From JAWLCG01 sp041687295 (GTDB lineage Bacteria; Planctomycetota; Phycisphaerae; SM23-33; FEN-1343): a DNA stretch of 5,723 nucleotides. The notes under the pieces are model-generated. The model did not search any database. It had not been told where the DNA came from and saw only the letters and a list, made by a program, of their open reading frames with translations. The stretch spans positions 1-5,723 of the forward strand of contig JAWLCG010000332.1 of the NCBI GenBank assembly GCA_041687295.1. Direction: 5' to 3'. A program made the translations under genes and the position numbers. Positions 1 through 5,183 of this stretch are shown in pieces (the first letter of the stretch is position 1; every line of letters begins with the position of its first letter).

Positions 1-3
1 CCC

Positions 4-40
4 GCCGTAGGCTGGGGCGCAGCGTAAGCGCAGCCCCACC
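4..40. repeat. REP-like imperfect palindrome at the window edge
   Basis: The segment reads GTAGG-CTGGGGC, then GCAGCGTAAGCGCA, then GCCCCACC. TGGGGC (13-18) pairs with GCCCCA (33-38), or alternatively GCGC (17-20) pairs with GCGC (28-31) with a two-base bulge below it. The layout of GTAGG, a G-rich arm, an AGCGTAAGCG centre and a C-rich arm ending in CACC resembles widely dispersed intergenic repeats of the form GTAGGGTGGG...CCCACC that I recall from many bacterial genomes. The family link is recalled, not tested, and the element may continue left of the window. Confidence 0.45.
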
Positions 41-96
41 TTCACCGGGCCCCCCGAGCCCACACGTCCGATGGGCAAATGGCCTGGGCCGGGTGC

Positions 97-116
97 CATG
101 GCCGCTGGCGGCCATG
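97..116. repeat. Perfect 9-bp inverted repeat (hairpin A)
   Basis: CATGGCCGC at 97-105 and GCGGCCATG at 108-116 are exact reverse complements around a 2-base centre (TG), so a hairpin with a 6-base loop would still keep 7 bp. Its core TGGCCGC/GCGGCCA is shared with the inverted repeat at 217-236, exactly 120 bp downstream. No T-run follows, so it is not a canonical intrinsic terminator. A REP-type palindrome or a protein-binding site are the alternatives. Confidence 0.5.
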
Positions 117-216
117 CGAAGGGGGCAGCGCGTCGCGAAGGCGGTCGGCCCCGGCCGGGGGGCGGGGCGTTGGCGGGGATGGCCGTTTGGGGCGGGCTGG
201 GCAGGGGCGGACTCAA

Positions 217-236
217 CCTGGCCGCGAGCGGCCAGG
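217..236. repeat. Perfect 9-bp inverted repeat (hairpin B)
   Basis: CCTGGCCGC at 217-225 and GCGGCCAGG at 228-236 are exact reverse complements around GA. Both arms match hairpin A at 97-116 in the inner seven positions (TGGCCGC and GCGGCCA); the outer two positions differ but stay paired, a compensatory pattern that favours a conserved structure over chance. No T-run follows. Confidence 0.5.
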
Positions 237-302
237 GCACCCGGCGGTCTGGGGATCGTGGCGGCTCGGGGGTGACGCACTGGCCGGGGGGCGGCGGGAC
301 TC

Positions 303-324
303 CCCTCAGCCTGGCTGAGGGTTT
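303..324 (+). terminator. Possible intrinsic terminator hairpin (weak U tract)
   Basis: CCCTCAGCC at 303-311 and GGCTGAGGG at 313-321 are exact reverse complements around a single T, giving a 7-bp stem with a 5-base loop in practice. Three Ts follow at 322-324. This could end a transcript coming from left of the window on the plus strand. The T-run is short and the next bases are C and G, so it could equally be another palindromic repeat like those at 97 and 217. Confidence 0.35.
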
Positions 325-430
325 CGGGGCGTATGGCGCGAATAGTTACGATTCCCACTGCTCAGGGCCCACCCGGGTCGCGGTGCGGGGATCGGGCCCG
401 GCCGGCGGGGCCGGGGGGTGTGTGCTGAAA

Positions 431-646
431 CGAACCCAATTGGCGGCGGGGCCGGGGGCGGGGATCCAGCACTCGCGCCACCTGGCCCTGGCGAAGCGAA
501 CCCGATTGTGCCCGGCGCAGGACTCGGGCGCGGTGAGACTTACGCCATCGGGCGTCCTGACGAAACGAACCCAATTGCCCCCGGCGCAGGACGCGGGCGC
601 GCCGAGGCTTACGCCGTATCCCGCCCGGCCGGAACGAACCCAATTC
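431..646. repeat. Four-copy spaced repeat array, core CGAACCC(A/G)ATT
   Basis: Copies lie at 431-442, 497-508, 566-577 and 635-646. Three carry CGAACCCAATT, and copy 2 has a single A to G change. Three end in G, the fourth in C. Each is preceded by GAAA, GAAG, GAAA or GGAA. Start-to-start distances are 66, 69 and 69 bp. The units starting at 497 and 566 are similar along much of their length, sharing CCCGGCGCAGGAC, CGGGCGCG and CTTACGCC in register, so they look like a 69-bp tandem duplication. Forward translation gives repeated (E/G)TNPI or KRTQ peptides, and the reverse strand gives NWVRF. I recall such peptides from dubious short proteins predicted in Phycisphaerae genomes, pointing to a dispersed non-coding repeat family. 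It is not a CRISPR: the repeat is too short and two of the spacers are related to each other. Confidence 0.7.
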
Positions 647-651
647 CGGCC
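627..651. repeat. 8-bp-arm hairpin enclosing the fourth repeat copy
   Basis: GGCCGGAA at 627-634 and TTCCGGCC at 644-651 are exact reverse complements, with CGAACCCAA, the repeat core, as a 9-base loop. The other three copies lack this stem: only the AA/TT next to the loop is kept. It may be a folded end of the array or chance complementarity in GC-rich DNA. Confidence 0.4.
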
Positions 652-749
652 CGGCCGCCCCCGCCGGTCGGCCTGGAGGCCGTGCGGGTGGCGGCCGTCC
701 TGCGGGCCCTGGGGGCGTCGGCGAAAGGCTGAAGGACGCGAAAAAGGCC

Positions 750-778
750 TACGCGATCGCCTGGTGGAGCTATATAAT
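750..778 (+). promoter_or_regulatory. Possible sigma-70 promoter upstream of prfC
   Basis: A perfect TATAAT sits at 773-778 inside an AT-rich island (TATATAATCG) within otherwise GC-dominated DNA, a strong -10 candidate. No good -35 is present at the usual 16-18 bp spacing; the hexamer at 750-755 is TACGCG. A start point near 785 would leave about 200 bases of leader before the prfC ATG at 983, or put an ATG (786) almost exactly at the 5' end of the RNA. Judged by eye only. Confidence 0.35.
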
Positions 779-982
779 CGTGCAAATGCTGACAGAGTCG
801 AAGATCCCGGCCCCCCGCTATCGCGCGGCCGCTGTGCGTCGGGGTACCACTCCGCCCTGAGCGCTCGCGGCCCCCTCTGGCCGAGCCTGTTGGCTTGCAC
901 TCCCTGGCCGCCCTCGCGGCCTGTCGCCCGCCGAGTTGCCGGCGACGCTTCGCCCCTGAGCTTCAACTTTGGGACTCACCCT

Positions 983-2605
983 ATGGATACCCTACATCGC
1001 GTTTCGCACCAGGAGGTCACCCGCCGGCGGACCTTCGCGATCGTCTCGCACCCCGACGCGGGCAAGACCACGCTGACCGAGAAGTTCCTGCTCTACGGCG
1101 GGGCCCTGGGCCTGGCCGGGTCGGTGACGGCCCGCAAGAATCAGCGGGCCACCACCAGCGACTGGATGGAGCTGGAGAAGAAGCGCGGCATCTCGATCAG
1201 CTCGACGGTGCTGCAGTTCGACTACCAGGGCTACCGCATCAACCTGCTGGACACGCCGGGCCATAAAGACTTCTCCGAGGACACCTACCGCGTGCTGACG
1301 GCGGTGGACGCAGCCGTCATGGTCATCGACGCCGGCAAGGGCATCGAGAGCCAGACCCGCAAGCTCTTCGAGGTTTGCCGCCTGCGGGGCGTGCCGATCT
1401 TCACCTTCATGAACAAGCTCGACCGGCCCACGCTGGACCCGCTGGCGTTGCTGGACGAGTTGGAGAGCGTGCTGGGCATCGCCGCCTACCCCATGAACTG
1501 GCCGCTGGGCACGGGCAGGGACTTCCGCGGCGTATGGGACCGGCGTGCCCGGCTGGCGCACCTCTACGAGCGGACGGCCGGCGGGGCGTACCGGGCGCCG
1601 GTCTCGATGGTCGGCCTGGACGACCCGCGGCTGCGCGAACGGCTCAACGAGGCCACTCACCAGACGGTGTGTGAGGAGCTGGAGATGCTCGAGGGCGCGG
1701 GGGCCGAGTTCTGCCCCGCCGAGGTGCTGGCCGGGCGGACTACGCCGGTCTACTTCGGCAGCGCCCTGAACAATTTCGGCGTGCAGCTGCTGCTGGACGG
1801 CTTCCTGGAGCATTCCGCCCCGCCCACGGGCCGGCGCAGCGGCGAGCGCCTCATCGAGCCGAGTCACCCGCAGTTCAGCGGCTTCGTCTTCAAGATCCAG
1901 GCCAACATGGACCCGCGCCACCGCGACCGCATCGCCTTCGTCCGCGTGGTCTCGGGCAAGTTCGAGCGGGACATGACCGTCACGCACCCGCGGACGGACA
2001 AGACCATTCGGCTGTCCAACGCAGCCAAGCTGTTCGGCCAGGACCGCGAGACGGTCGACGAGGCCTACGCCGGCGACGTGGTGGGCATCGTGGGCAACGC
2101 GAAGTTCGCCATCGGCGACACGCTGAGCGAGGACCCGGCCATCGTGTACGACGAGATCCCCCGCTTCGCCCCGGAGTGCTTCGCGTACCTGGAGAACCCC
2201 ACGCCCTCGAACTTCAAGCGGTTCCGCGACGGGCTCGAGCAGCTGCTGCAGGAGGGCGTGGTGCAGAGCTACGAGCTGCCCGACGCCGCCCGCAAGGTGC
2301 CCCTGCTGGGGGCCGTGGGCCCGCTGCAGTTCGAGATCGTGCAGTACCGCCTCGAGAGCGAGTACGGGGCGGCCTCGCGGGTCGAGAACGCGCCGTGGAC
2401 GCTCGCCCGCTGGCTCGACCCGACGGCCGACCTGGCGGGCCTGACGATGCCCTACGGCGCCAAGCTGGCGACAGACAGCCAGGGCCGACCCGTCGTGCTG
2501 CTGCCGGACGAGTGGGCCCTGCGCCACTTCCAGGACCGCAACCGCGACGTGGCCGTCCGCGAGGTGCCCTTCCCCGACCCCTCGGCGGAGCTGTCGGCCC
2601 CGTAG
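983..2605 (+). CDS. prfC: Peptide chain release factor 3 (RF3), translational GTPase
   Basis: The product is a cytoplasmic GTPase that removes RF1/RF2 from the ribosome after peptide release. From the ATG at 983 it has 540 residues, close to the 529 of E. coli RF3. The G domain is intact: P-loop SHPDAGKT (22-29), RGISIS (68-73), DTPGHKDF (90-97, with the catalytic-type His94) and NKLD (144-147), with GSALNNFGV as the G5 region. The block FKIQANMDPRHRDRIAF from residue 303 is an RF3 hallmark in domain II, and domain III follows to the end. I chose ATG 983 because homology starts just after it (QEVTRRRTFAIVSHPD); the same frame is open back to 71, but that part is not RF3-like. No clear Shine-Dalgarno precedes 983. 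The AGGAGGT at 1011-1017 lies inside the gene, encodes conserved residues and has no start codon behind it. prfC heads a tight three-gene run on the plus strand. Confidence 0.97.
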   Translation: MDTLHRVSHQEVTRRRTFAIVSHPDAGKTTLTEKFLLYGGALGLAGSVTARKNQRATTSDWMELEKKRGISISSTVLQFDYQGYRINLLDTPGHKDFSEDTYRVLTAVDAAVMVIDAGKGIESQTRKLFEVCRLRGVPIFTFMNKLDRPTLDPLALLDELESVLGIAAYPMNWPLGTGRDFRGVWDRRARLAHLYERTAGGAYRAPVSMVGLDDPRLRERLNEATHQTVCEELEMLEGAGAEFCPAEVLAGRTTPVYFGSALNNFGVQLLLDGFLEHSAPPTGRRSGERLIEPSHPQFSGFVFKIQANMDPRHRDRIAFVRVVSGKFERDMTVTHPRTDKTIRLSNAAKLFGQDRETVDEAYAGDVVGIVGNAKFAIGDTLSEDPAIVYDEIPRFAPECFAYLENPTPSNFKRFRDGLEQLLQEGVVQSYELPDAARKVPLLGAVGPLQFEIVQYRLESEYGAASRVENAPWTLARWLDPTADLAGLTMPYGAKLATDSQGRPVVLLPDEWALRHFQDRNRDVAVREVPFPDPSAELSAP

Positions 2606-2648
2606 GACGGCCCCGGACGAACGCAGAGCCCCTGTTGGAAGGGACAGC

Positions 2649-2819
2649 ATGGACAAGAAGACACGCAAACGAATCCAGACGCTCAGGGAGAGACTCCAGA
2701 GCCGCCAGCAGGCCCTGGCCGGCGCCAAGCAGCAGCCCGACGACCGCGGGGAGCTCGAACGCCTCGAGCAGGAGATCGCCGCCATTCGCGAGGAACTGCG
2801 GACGCTGGCCGAACACTGA
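2649..2819 (+). CDS. Small (56 aa) charged coiled-coil protein, function unknown
   Basis: The ATG at 2649 is preceded by GGAAGGGA (2637-2644), a good ribosome-binding site five bases from the start. The 56-residue product begins MDKKTRKRIQTLRERLQ and ends EQEIAAIREELRTLAEH. It is nearly all helix-forming, rich in Lys/Arg/Glu/Gln, without Cys or a membrane segment. Leu/Ile spacing in two segments, split by GAKQQPDDRG near residues 25-34, suggests a short helical hairpin or a dimeric coiled coil. The N-terminal part is basic and the C-terminal part acidic. It sits 43 bases after prfC and 24 bases before the next gene, so co-transcription is likely. I believe similar short proteins occur in other planctomycetes, but I cannot name a family. 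No function can be assigned; a nucleic-acid or ribosome link is only suggested by position. Confidence 0.8.
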   Translation: MDKKTRKRIQTLRERLQSRQQALAGAKQQPDDRGELERLEQEIAAIREELRTLAEH

Positions 2820-2843
2820 CGCCGCCCAGCGAAAGAGGAGCCG

Positions 2844-3548
2844 ATGGCACCACTGTTTGAAGAGCTCGACTATCAGCCGACGCCGCTGGGCGATCTGGTC
2901 CTCCGCCGTCGCCGTTCGCCTTCGGTGGCCGACGCGTGGGTGTACGAGGTGACCCTCGCCGGCGAGATGCTGATGTCCAGCACGGTCAACGCCAGCGAGC
3001 GGGCCCTGGCGCAGCTGGCCCTGGAGGCCCTGGGCGATCGGCCCGTCGAGGTGCTCGTCGGCGGCCTGGGGCTGGGCTATACGGCCGGGGCCGCGCTGGA
3101 GCACGCCAACGTGCAGCGCCTGGTGGTGGTGGAGCTGCTGGCGCCCGTGATCGACTGGCACCGCCGCCGGCTGGTGCCCCTGGCCGAGAAGCTGATCGAC
3201 GACCCGCGGTGCTCGCTGGTCGAGGGCGACTTCTTCGAGCACGTCGGGCCCGGCTCGTCGGCTGGCCCGTACGACGCGATCCTGCTGGACATCGACCACG
3301 CCCCCGACTGCTGGCTGCACGATCGGCACGGCGACTTCTACACCGCCGACCGCCTGGCCGCCCTGGCCGCCCACCTGAGGCCGGGCGGGGTCTTCGGCCT
3401 GTGGTCGGCGTGGGCGCCCCCGCCGGAGTTCCTGGCAACCCTGGCCGAGGCCTTCCCCCGCGTCCAGCCGCACGAGGTGCCCTTCTTCAACCCCCACGTC
3501 AACGAGATGGACGCCAACTGGGTGATCCTCGCCGACAGCCCGCAGTAA
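2844..3548 (+). CDS. Spermidine-synthase-like SAM-dependent methyltransferase-fold protein
   Basis: The 234-residue product has the Rossmann core of the spermidine synthase/class I methyltransferase superfamily. Visible motifs are the nucleotide-binding glycine loop VGGLGLGYT (72-80), the acidic residue ending the second strand (VVVE, Glu97), VEGDF (126-130), and YDAILLDID (143-151) followed by HAP and then FYTADRL. The order and the FY after the fourth strand match spermidine synthases. True aminopropyltransferases usually have about 280 or more residues, with an N-terminal beta-sheet domain and a D-x-x-DP-x-GPA active-site loop. Here the N-terminal part is only about 65 residues and the loop reads DIDHAP, so substrate and reaction are uncertain; a methyltransferase or a divergent polyamine enzyme are both possible. 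GAGGAG-like sequence (2835-2840) lies just upstream of the ATG. No signal peptide or membrane segment is visible, so it is probably cytoplasmic. It is likely the last gene of the prfC cluster, since a 405-base gap follows. Confidence 0.85.
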   Translation: MAPLFEELDYQPTPLGDLVLRRRRSPSVADAWVYEVTLAGEMLMSSTVNASERALAQLALEALGDRPVEVLVGGLGLGYTAGAALEHANVQRLVVVELLAPVIDWHRRRLVPLAEKLIDDPRCSLVEGDFFEHVGPGSSAGPYDAILLDIDHAPDCWLHDRHGDFYTADRLAALAAHLRPGGVFGLWSAWAPPPEFLATLAEAFPRVQPHEVPFFNPHVNEMDANWVILADSPQ

Positions 3549-3554
3549 CGCAGG

Positions 3555-3574
3555 GCCGGCACCTCGTTGCCGGC
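3555..3574 (+). terminator. Possible terminator stem-loop after the prfC cluster
   Basis: GCCGGCA (3555-3561) and TGCCGGC (3568-3574) pair perfectly around a 6-base loop, CCTCGT, starting six bases past the stop codon of the methyltransferase-like gene. No T-run follows, so it would be a weak intrinsic terminator or a 3'-end-stabilising stem. Confidence 0.4.
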
Positions 3575-3595
3575 GGGATGGACCCTCTGCCGATC

Positions 3596-3618
3596 GCGCC
3601 TGCGGGCCCGCAAGGCGC
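3596..3618. repeat. Long GC-rich stem-loop with one bulged A
   Basis: GCGCCT (3596-3601) pairs with AGGCGC (3613-3618), and between them GCGGGCCCGC (3602-3611) is itself a perfect palindrome; only A3612 is unpaired. It lies 22 bases past the first stem-loop. It may be the second half of a double terminator or a binding site. No T-run follows. Confidence 0.4.
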
Positions 3619-3638
3619 CTCCGGCCCAAGCCCACGGA

Positions 3639-3668
3639 TTGCCATCCTGTGATATCTACACATATCTT
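3639..3668 (+). promoter_or_regulatory. Possible promoter for the exported CxxC protein gene
   Basis: TTGCCA (3639-3644) resembles a -35 box. After an 18-base spacer comes TATCTT (3663-3668), inside an AT-rich island (GATATCTACACATATCTTG) that stands out from the GC-rich surroundings. It points toward the gene at 3954 and would give a leader of about 280 bases. The -10 matches the consensus at four of six positions, so this is tentative. Confidence 0.3.
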
Positions 3669-3757
3669 GTATCCCCGTCCGGGTCGGCAGAGTCCATCGC
3701 CCTGCAGATCCCGGCCAGCCCCCCCCTGGGGGTCCCTGCGCGACAGGCGGACCGCCC

Positions 3758-3795
3758 TTTTGGAGTGCGGCGGCTTGACACCGCTTTGGCTGGCT
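3758..3795. repeat. Dispersed-repeat-like segment (peptide shadow CGGLTPLW)
   Basis: TTTTGGAGTGCGG-CGGCTTGACA-CCGCTTTGG contains a GCGG (3767-3770)/CCGC (3781-3784) inverted pair around a 10-base loop. In one forward frame it reads LLECGGLTPLWLAQ. I recall the CGGLTPL peptide from many dubious predicted proteins of planctomycetes and related bacteria, which suggests a dispersed intergenic repeat and not a gene. Only one copy is in this window, so repeat status rests on memory. Confidence 0.4.
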
Positions 3796-3939
3796 CAACC
3801 TGGGGAGGCCCCGGGAGCCCGCGGGTGGCGCATCCTCGGCGCCGATGACTGGACGGCGTGGGCAGGTTCGGGTAAGGTTTGGGGGTGGACGCCGGACGGG
3901 GAGGTCCGTCGGGGCACGTCGAAGGGGTTTGCGTTCAGC

Positions 3940-3949
3940 AAAAGGGGAA
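3940..3949 (+). promoter_or_regulatory. Ribosome-binding site that fixes the start at 3954
   Basis: AAAAGGGGAA lies about five bases before the ATG at 3954. The same frame is open back to a TTG at 3879, but only the 3954 start has a good ribosome-binding site and places the signal peptide at the very N-terminus. Confidence 0.8.
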
Positions 3950-3953
3950 TCGC

Positions 3954-5171
3954 ATGGTTCGTCATCTGTGTGTGGCGCTGGCTGCGATGGCGGCGTGGGG
4001 CTCGGTAGCGGTGGCCGACGAGGTGTGGGTGGGGCCTTTGCCGTATCGCGACGTGACGGTCGTGGGGGTGGAGGGCTCGGCCCTGATCTTCGTGTGCAAC
4101 GGCAACCGGACGCTCAAGCCGCTCACCGACGTCACCACGATCAACCTTCGCGGGCAGGACGCCTTCAACCAGGCCGAGACGTTCCTGGGCCAGGGGCTGT
4201 TCGATCAGGCCGTCGGGGCCTACGAGCAGGCCTTGCGCGTGGCGGGGCCGGAACATCGGACGCTGGTGCTGCACCGCCAGACGCTCGCCCGCGAGAACCG
4301 TCGGCCCGGCCTGCCGGCGCCGGCGGCGCCCAAGCCGCAGGCCGGCCGCTGCCCCCACTGCAACGACACCGGCCTGATGCGCTGCGGCGACTGCCTGCGC
4401 CTCGGCCAACCCACCGGCCGAGCCCCCTGCCCCGACTGCGGCGTCCGCGGCCGGGTGACCTGCCCCAGCTGCAAGGGGGCCTGGGGCGTCAAGTGCGGCC
4501 TCTGCAGCGGCACGGGGAAGATCAAGGTCGACAAGCCCGCCCCCCAGCGCAACCCCCACGCCGACCAGCGCGTCCGCTCCACCAGCATCGTGCGGACGGA
4601 GTATCGGCCCTGCACCTACTACTCGACCACGCGGCAGGGCTGCAACGGCACCGGGTACTTCCGCACGACCAACGGCTACTCGCCGGGGCCTTGCAGCCAG
4701 TGCGGCGAGCAGCCCGAGCGGCAGCGGGGCACGATCAAGTGCCCCACCTGCAACGGCGCGGGCATGCACGGGCCCTGCACCACCTGTGCCGGCGAGAAGC
4801 GCCTGACGTGCATCCACTGCGACAAGGGCGCCCAGTCGGCCGGCGTGCCGGGGCCGGTGGCGGGCATGGCCACGCTGGCCGCCAGTGACGGCTTCGCCGA
4901 CCCCGCTGCTACCGCCGACCCGGGGGTGTGGCGCTTCGAGCTGCCCCGCGCCCGCGCCGCCAAGGCCAGCTACGACCAGCAGGTCCGCCTGGCCCACTCG
5001 CAGTACCAGCAACGGCTCAGCGACCTGCGGGCCCAACTCGCCCTGGACCTCGAGGCCGCCATGACCGAGGCCACCCAGGCCGGCAACCTCGACGAAGCCC
5101 TGCGCATCCGCGACGCCCGCGACGCCATCGAAGCCGGCACCGCCATCCCCCCCACCGACGGCAGCACGTAG
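3954..5171 (+). CDS. Exported Cys-rich protein with nine CxxC zinc-knuckle pairs
   Basis: The 405-residue product starts with a signal peptide (MVRHLCVALAAMAAWG, likely cleaved after AVA at residue 21), so it should act outside the cytoplasmic membrane. Residues 27-65 look like a small beta domain (RDVTVVGVEGSALIFV...PLTDVTTINL). Residues 70-98 resemble one TPR helix pair (GLFDQAVGAYEQAL). Nine CxxC pairs follow at 133/136, 144/147, 159/162, 170/173, 181/184, 247/250, 263/266, 275/278 and 286/289. Several continue as CxxCxGxG (CSGTG, CNGAG), as in the DnaJ zinc-binding domain, but there is no J domain. Many pairs are spaced 11 residues apart. A degenerate site, GCNGTG with Cys230, lacks its first Cys. 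Residues 330-395 form a charged helix ending GNLDEALRIRDARDAIE, a tail I associate with planctomycete exported proteins. It probably binds several zinc ions and may mediate protein contacts; no enzyme motif is visible. It is transcribed alone and converges with the minus-strand gene 40 bases away. Confidence 0.88.
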   Translation: MVRHLCVALAAMAAWGSVAVADEVWVGPLPYRDVTVVGVEGSALIFVCNGNRTLKPLTDVTTINLRGQDAFNQAETFLGQGLFDQAVGAYEQALRVAGPEHRTLVLHRQTLARENRRPGLPAPAAPKPQAGRCPHCNDTGLMRCGDCLRLGQPTGRAPCPDCGVRGRVTCPSCKGAWGVKCGLCSGTGKIKVDKPAPQRNPHADQRVRSTSIVRTEYRPCTYYSTTRQGCNGTGYFRTTNGYSPGPCSQCGEQPERQRGTIKCPTCNGAGMHGPCTTCAGEKRLTCIHCDKGAQSAGVPGPVAGMATLAASDGFADPAATADPGVWRFELPRARAAKASYDQQVRLAHSQYQQRLSDLRAQLALDLEAAMTEATQAGNLDEALRIRDARDAIEAGTAIPPTDGST

Positions 5172-5183
5172 CGCCATGGGCAA

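Larger units (their letters stand above)
1..982. other. Long intergenic region rich in repeats and hairpins, no supported gene
   Basis: No convincing gene lies in this stretch. Forward frames and one reverse frame stay open for hundreds of bases, but their translations are low-complexity Gly/Arg/Pro/Ala runs without any family motif, and several frames are open at once, as expected in very GC-rich DNA. The frame that runs into prfC is open from position 71, yet its first 304 codons resemble nothing in RF3 proteins. What the region does hold is structural: a REP-like palindrome (about 4-40), three hairpins with perfect 9-bp arms (97-116, 217-236, 303-321), a four-copy spaced repeat (431-646), an 8-bp-arm hairpin on the last repeat copy (627-651), and one AT-rich TATAAT box (773-778). 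It may be the tail of a larger intergenic repeat region extending left of the window. Confidence 0.7.
3549..3953. other. Intergenic region with stem-loops, a dispersed repeat and a possible promoter
   Basis: This 405-base gap separates the methyltransferase-like gene from the exported CxxC protein. The open frames crossing it have no start with a ribosome-binding site and no recognisable protein. It contains stem-loops at 3555-3574 and 3596-3618, an AT-rich candidate promoter around 3639-3668, a C-run/G-run inverted pair near 3719-3732, a dispersed-repeat-like segment at about 3758-3795, and then roughly 150 bases of GC-rich leader before the ribosome-binding site of the next gene. I see no RNA gene or riboswitch. 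Confidence 0.6.

Noticed and set aside
431..646. CRISPR array
   Set aside because: The conserved core is only about 12 bases, two of the spacers are related to each other, only four copies exist, and no cas gene is in the window.
923..946. GTCGCC/GGCGAC inverted pair as a regulatory hairpin before prfC
   Set aside because: Only 6 bp around a 12-base loop, which is common by chance at this GC content.
346..966. A 206-codon minus-strand open frame with repeated NWVRF peptides
   Set aside because: The peptide repeats are the reverse translation of the DNA repeat array; other frames show equally regular peptides, and there is no ribosome-binding site or recognisable domain.
71..982. A 304-codon N-terminal extension of RF3 in the same open frame
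   Set aside because: The translation is low-complexity, crosses the repeat array and hairpins, and resembles no RF3 domain. RF3 of normal length begins at ATG 983.
1011..1017. AGGAGGT as the ribosome-binding site of a shorter prfC start
   Set aside because: No ATG, GTG or TTG follows at a workable distance, and the bases encode conserved RF3 residues just before the P-loop.
992..2785. A 597-codon minus-strand open frame opposite prfC
   Set aside because: It is the antisense shadow of a clear RF3 gene in GC-rich DNA, with no domain of its own.
3649..4008. A 119-codon plus-strand open frame before the exported protein
   Set aside because: It crosses the promoter candidate and the dispersed repeat and overlaps the signal-peptide region in another frame; it has no domain or good ribosome-binding site.
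3795..5183. A 462-codon minus-strand open frame opposite the exported protein
   Set aside because: The opposite strand encodes a protein with a signal peptide and ordered CxxC motifs; this frame is a low-complexity Gly/Ala/Val antisense shadow.
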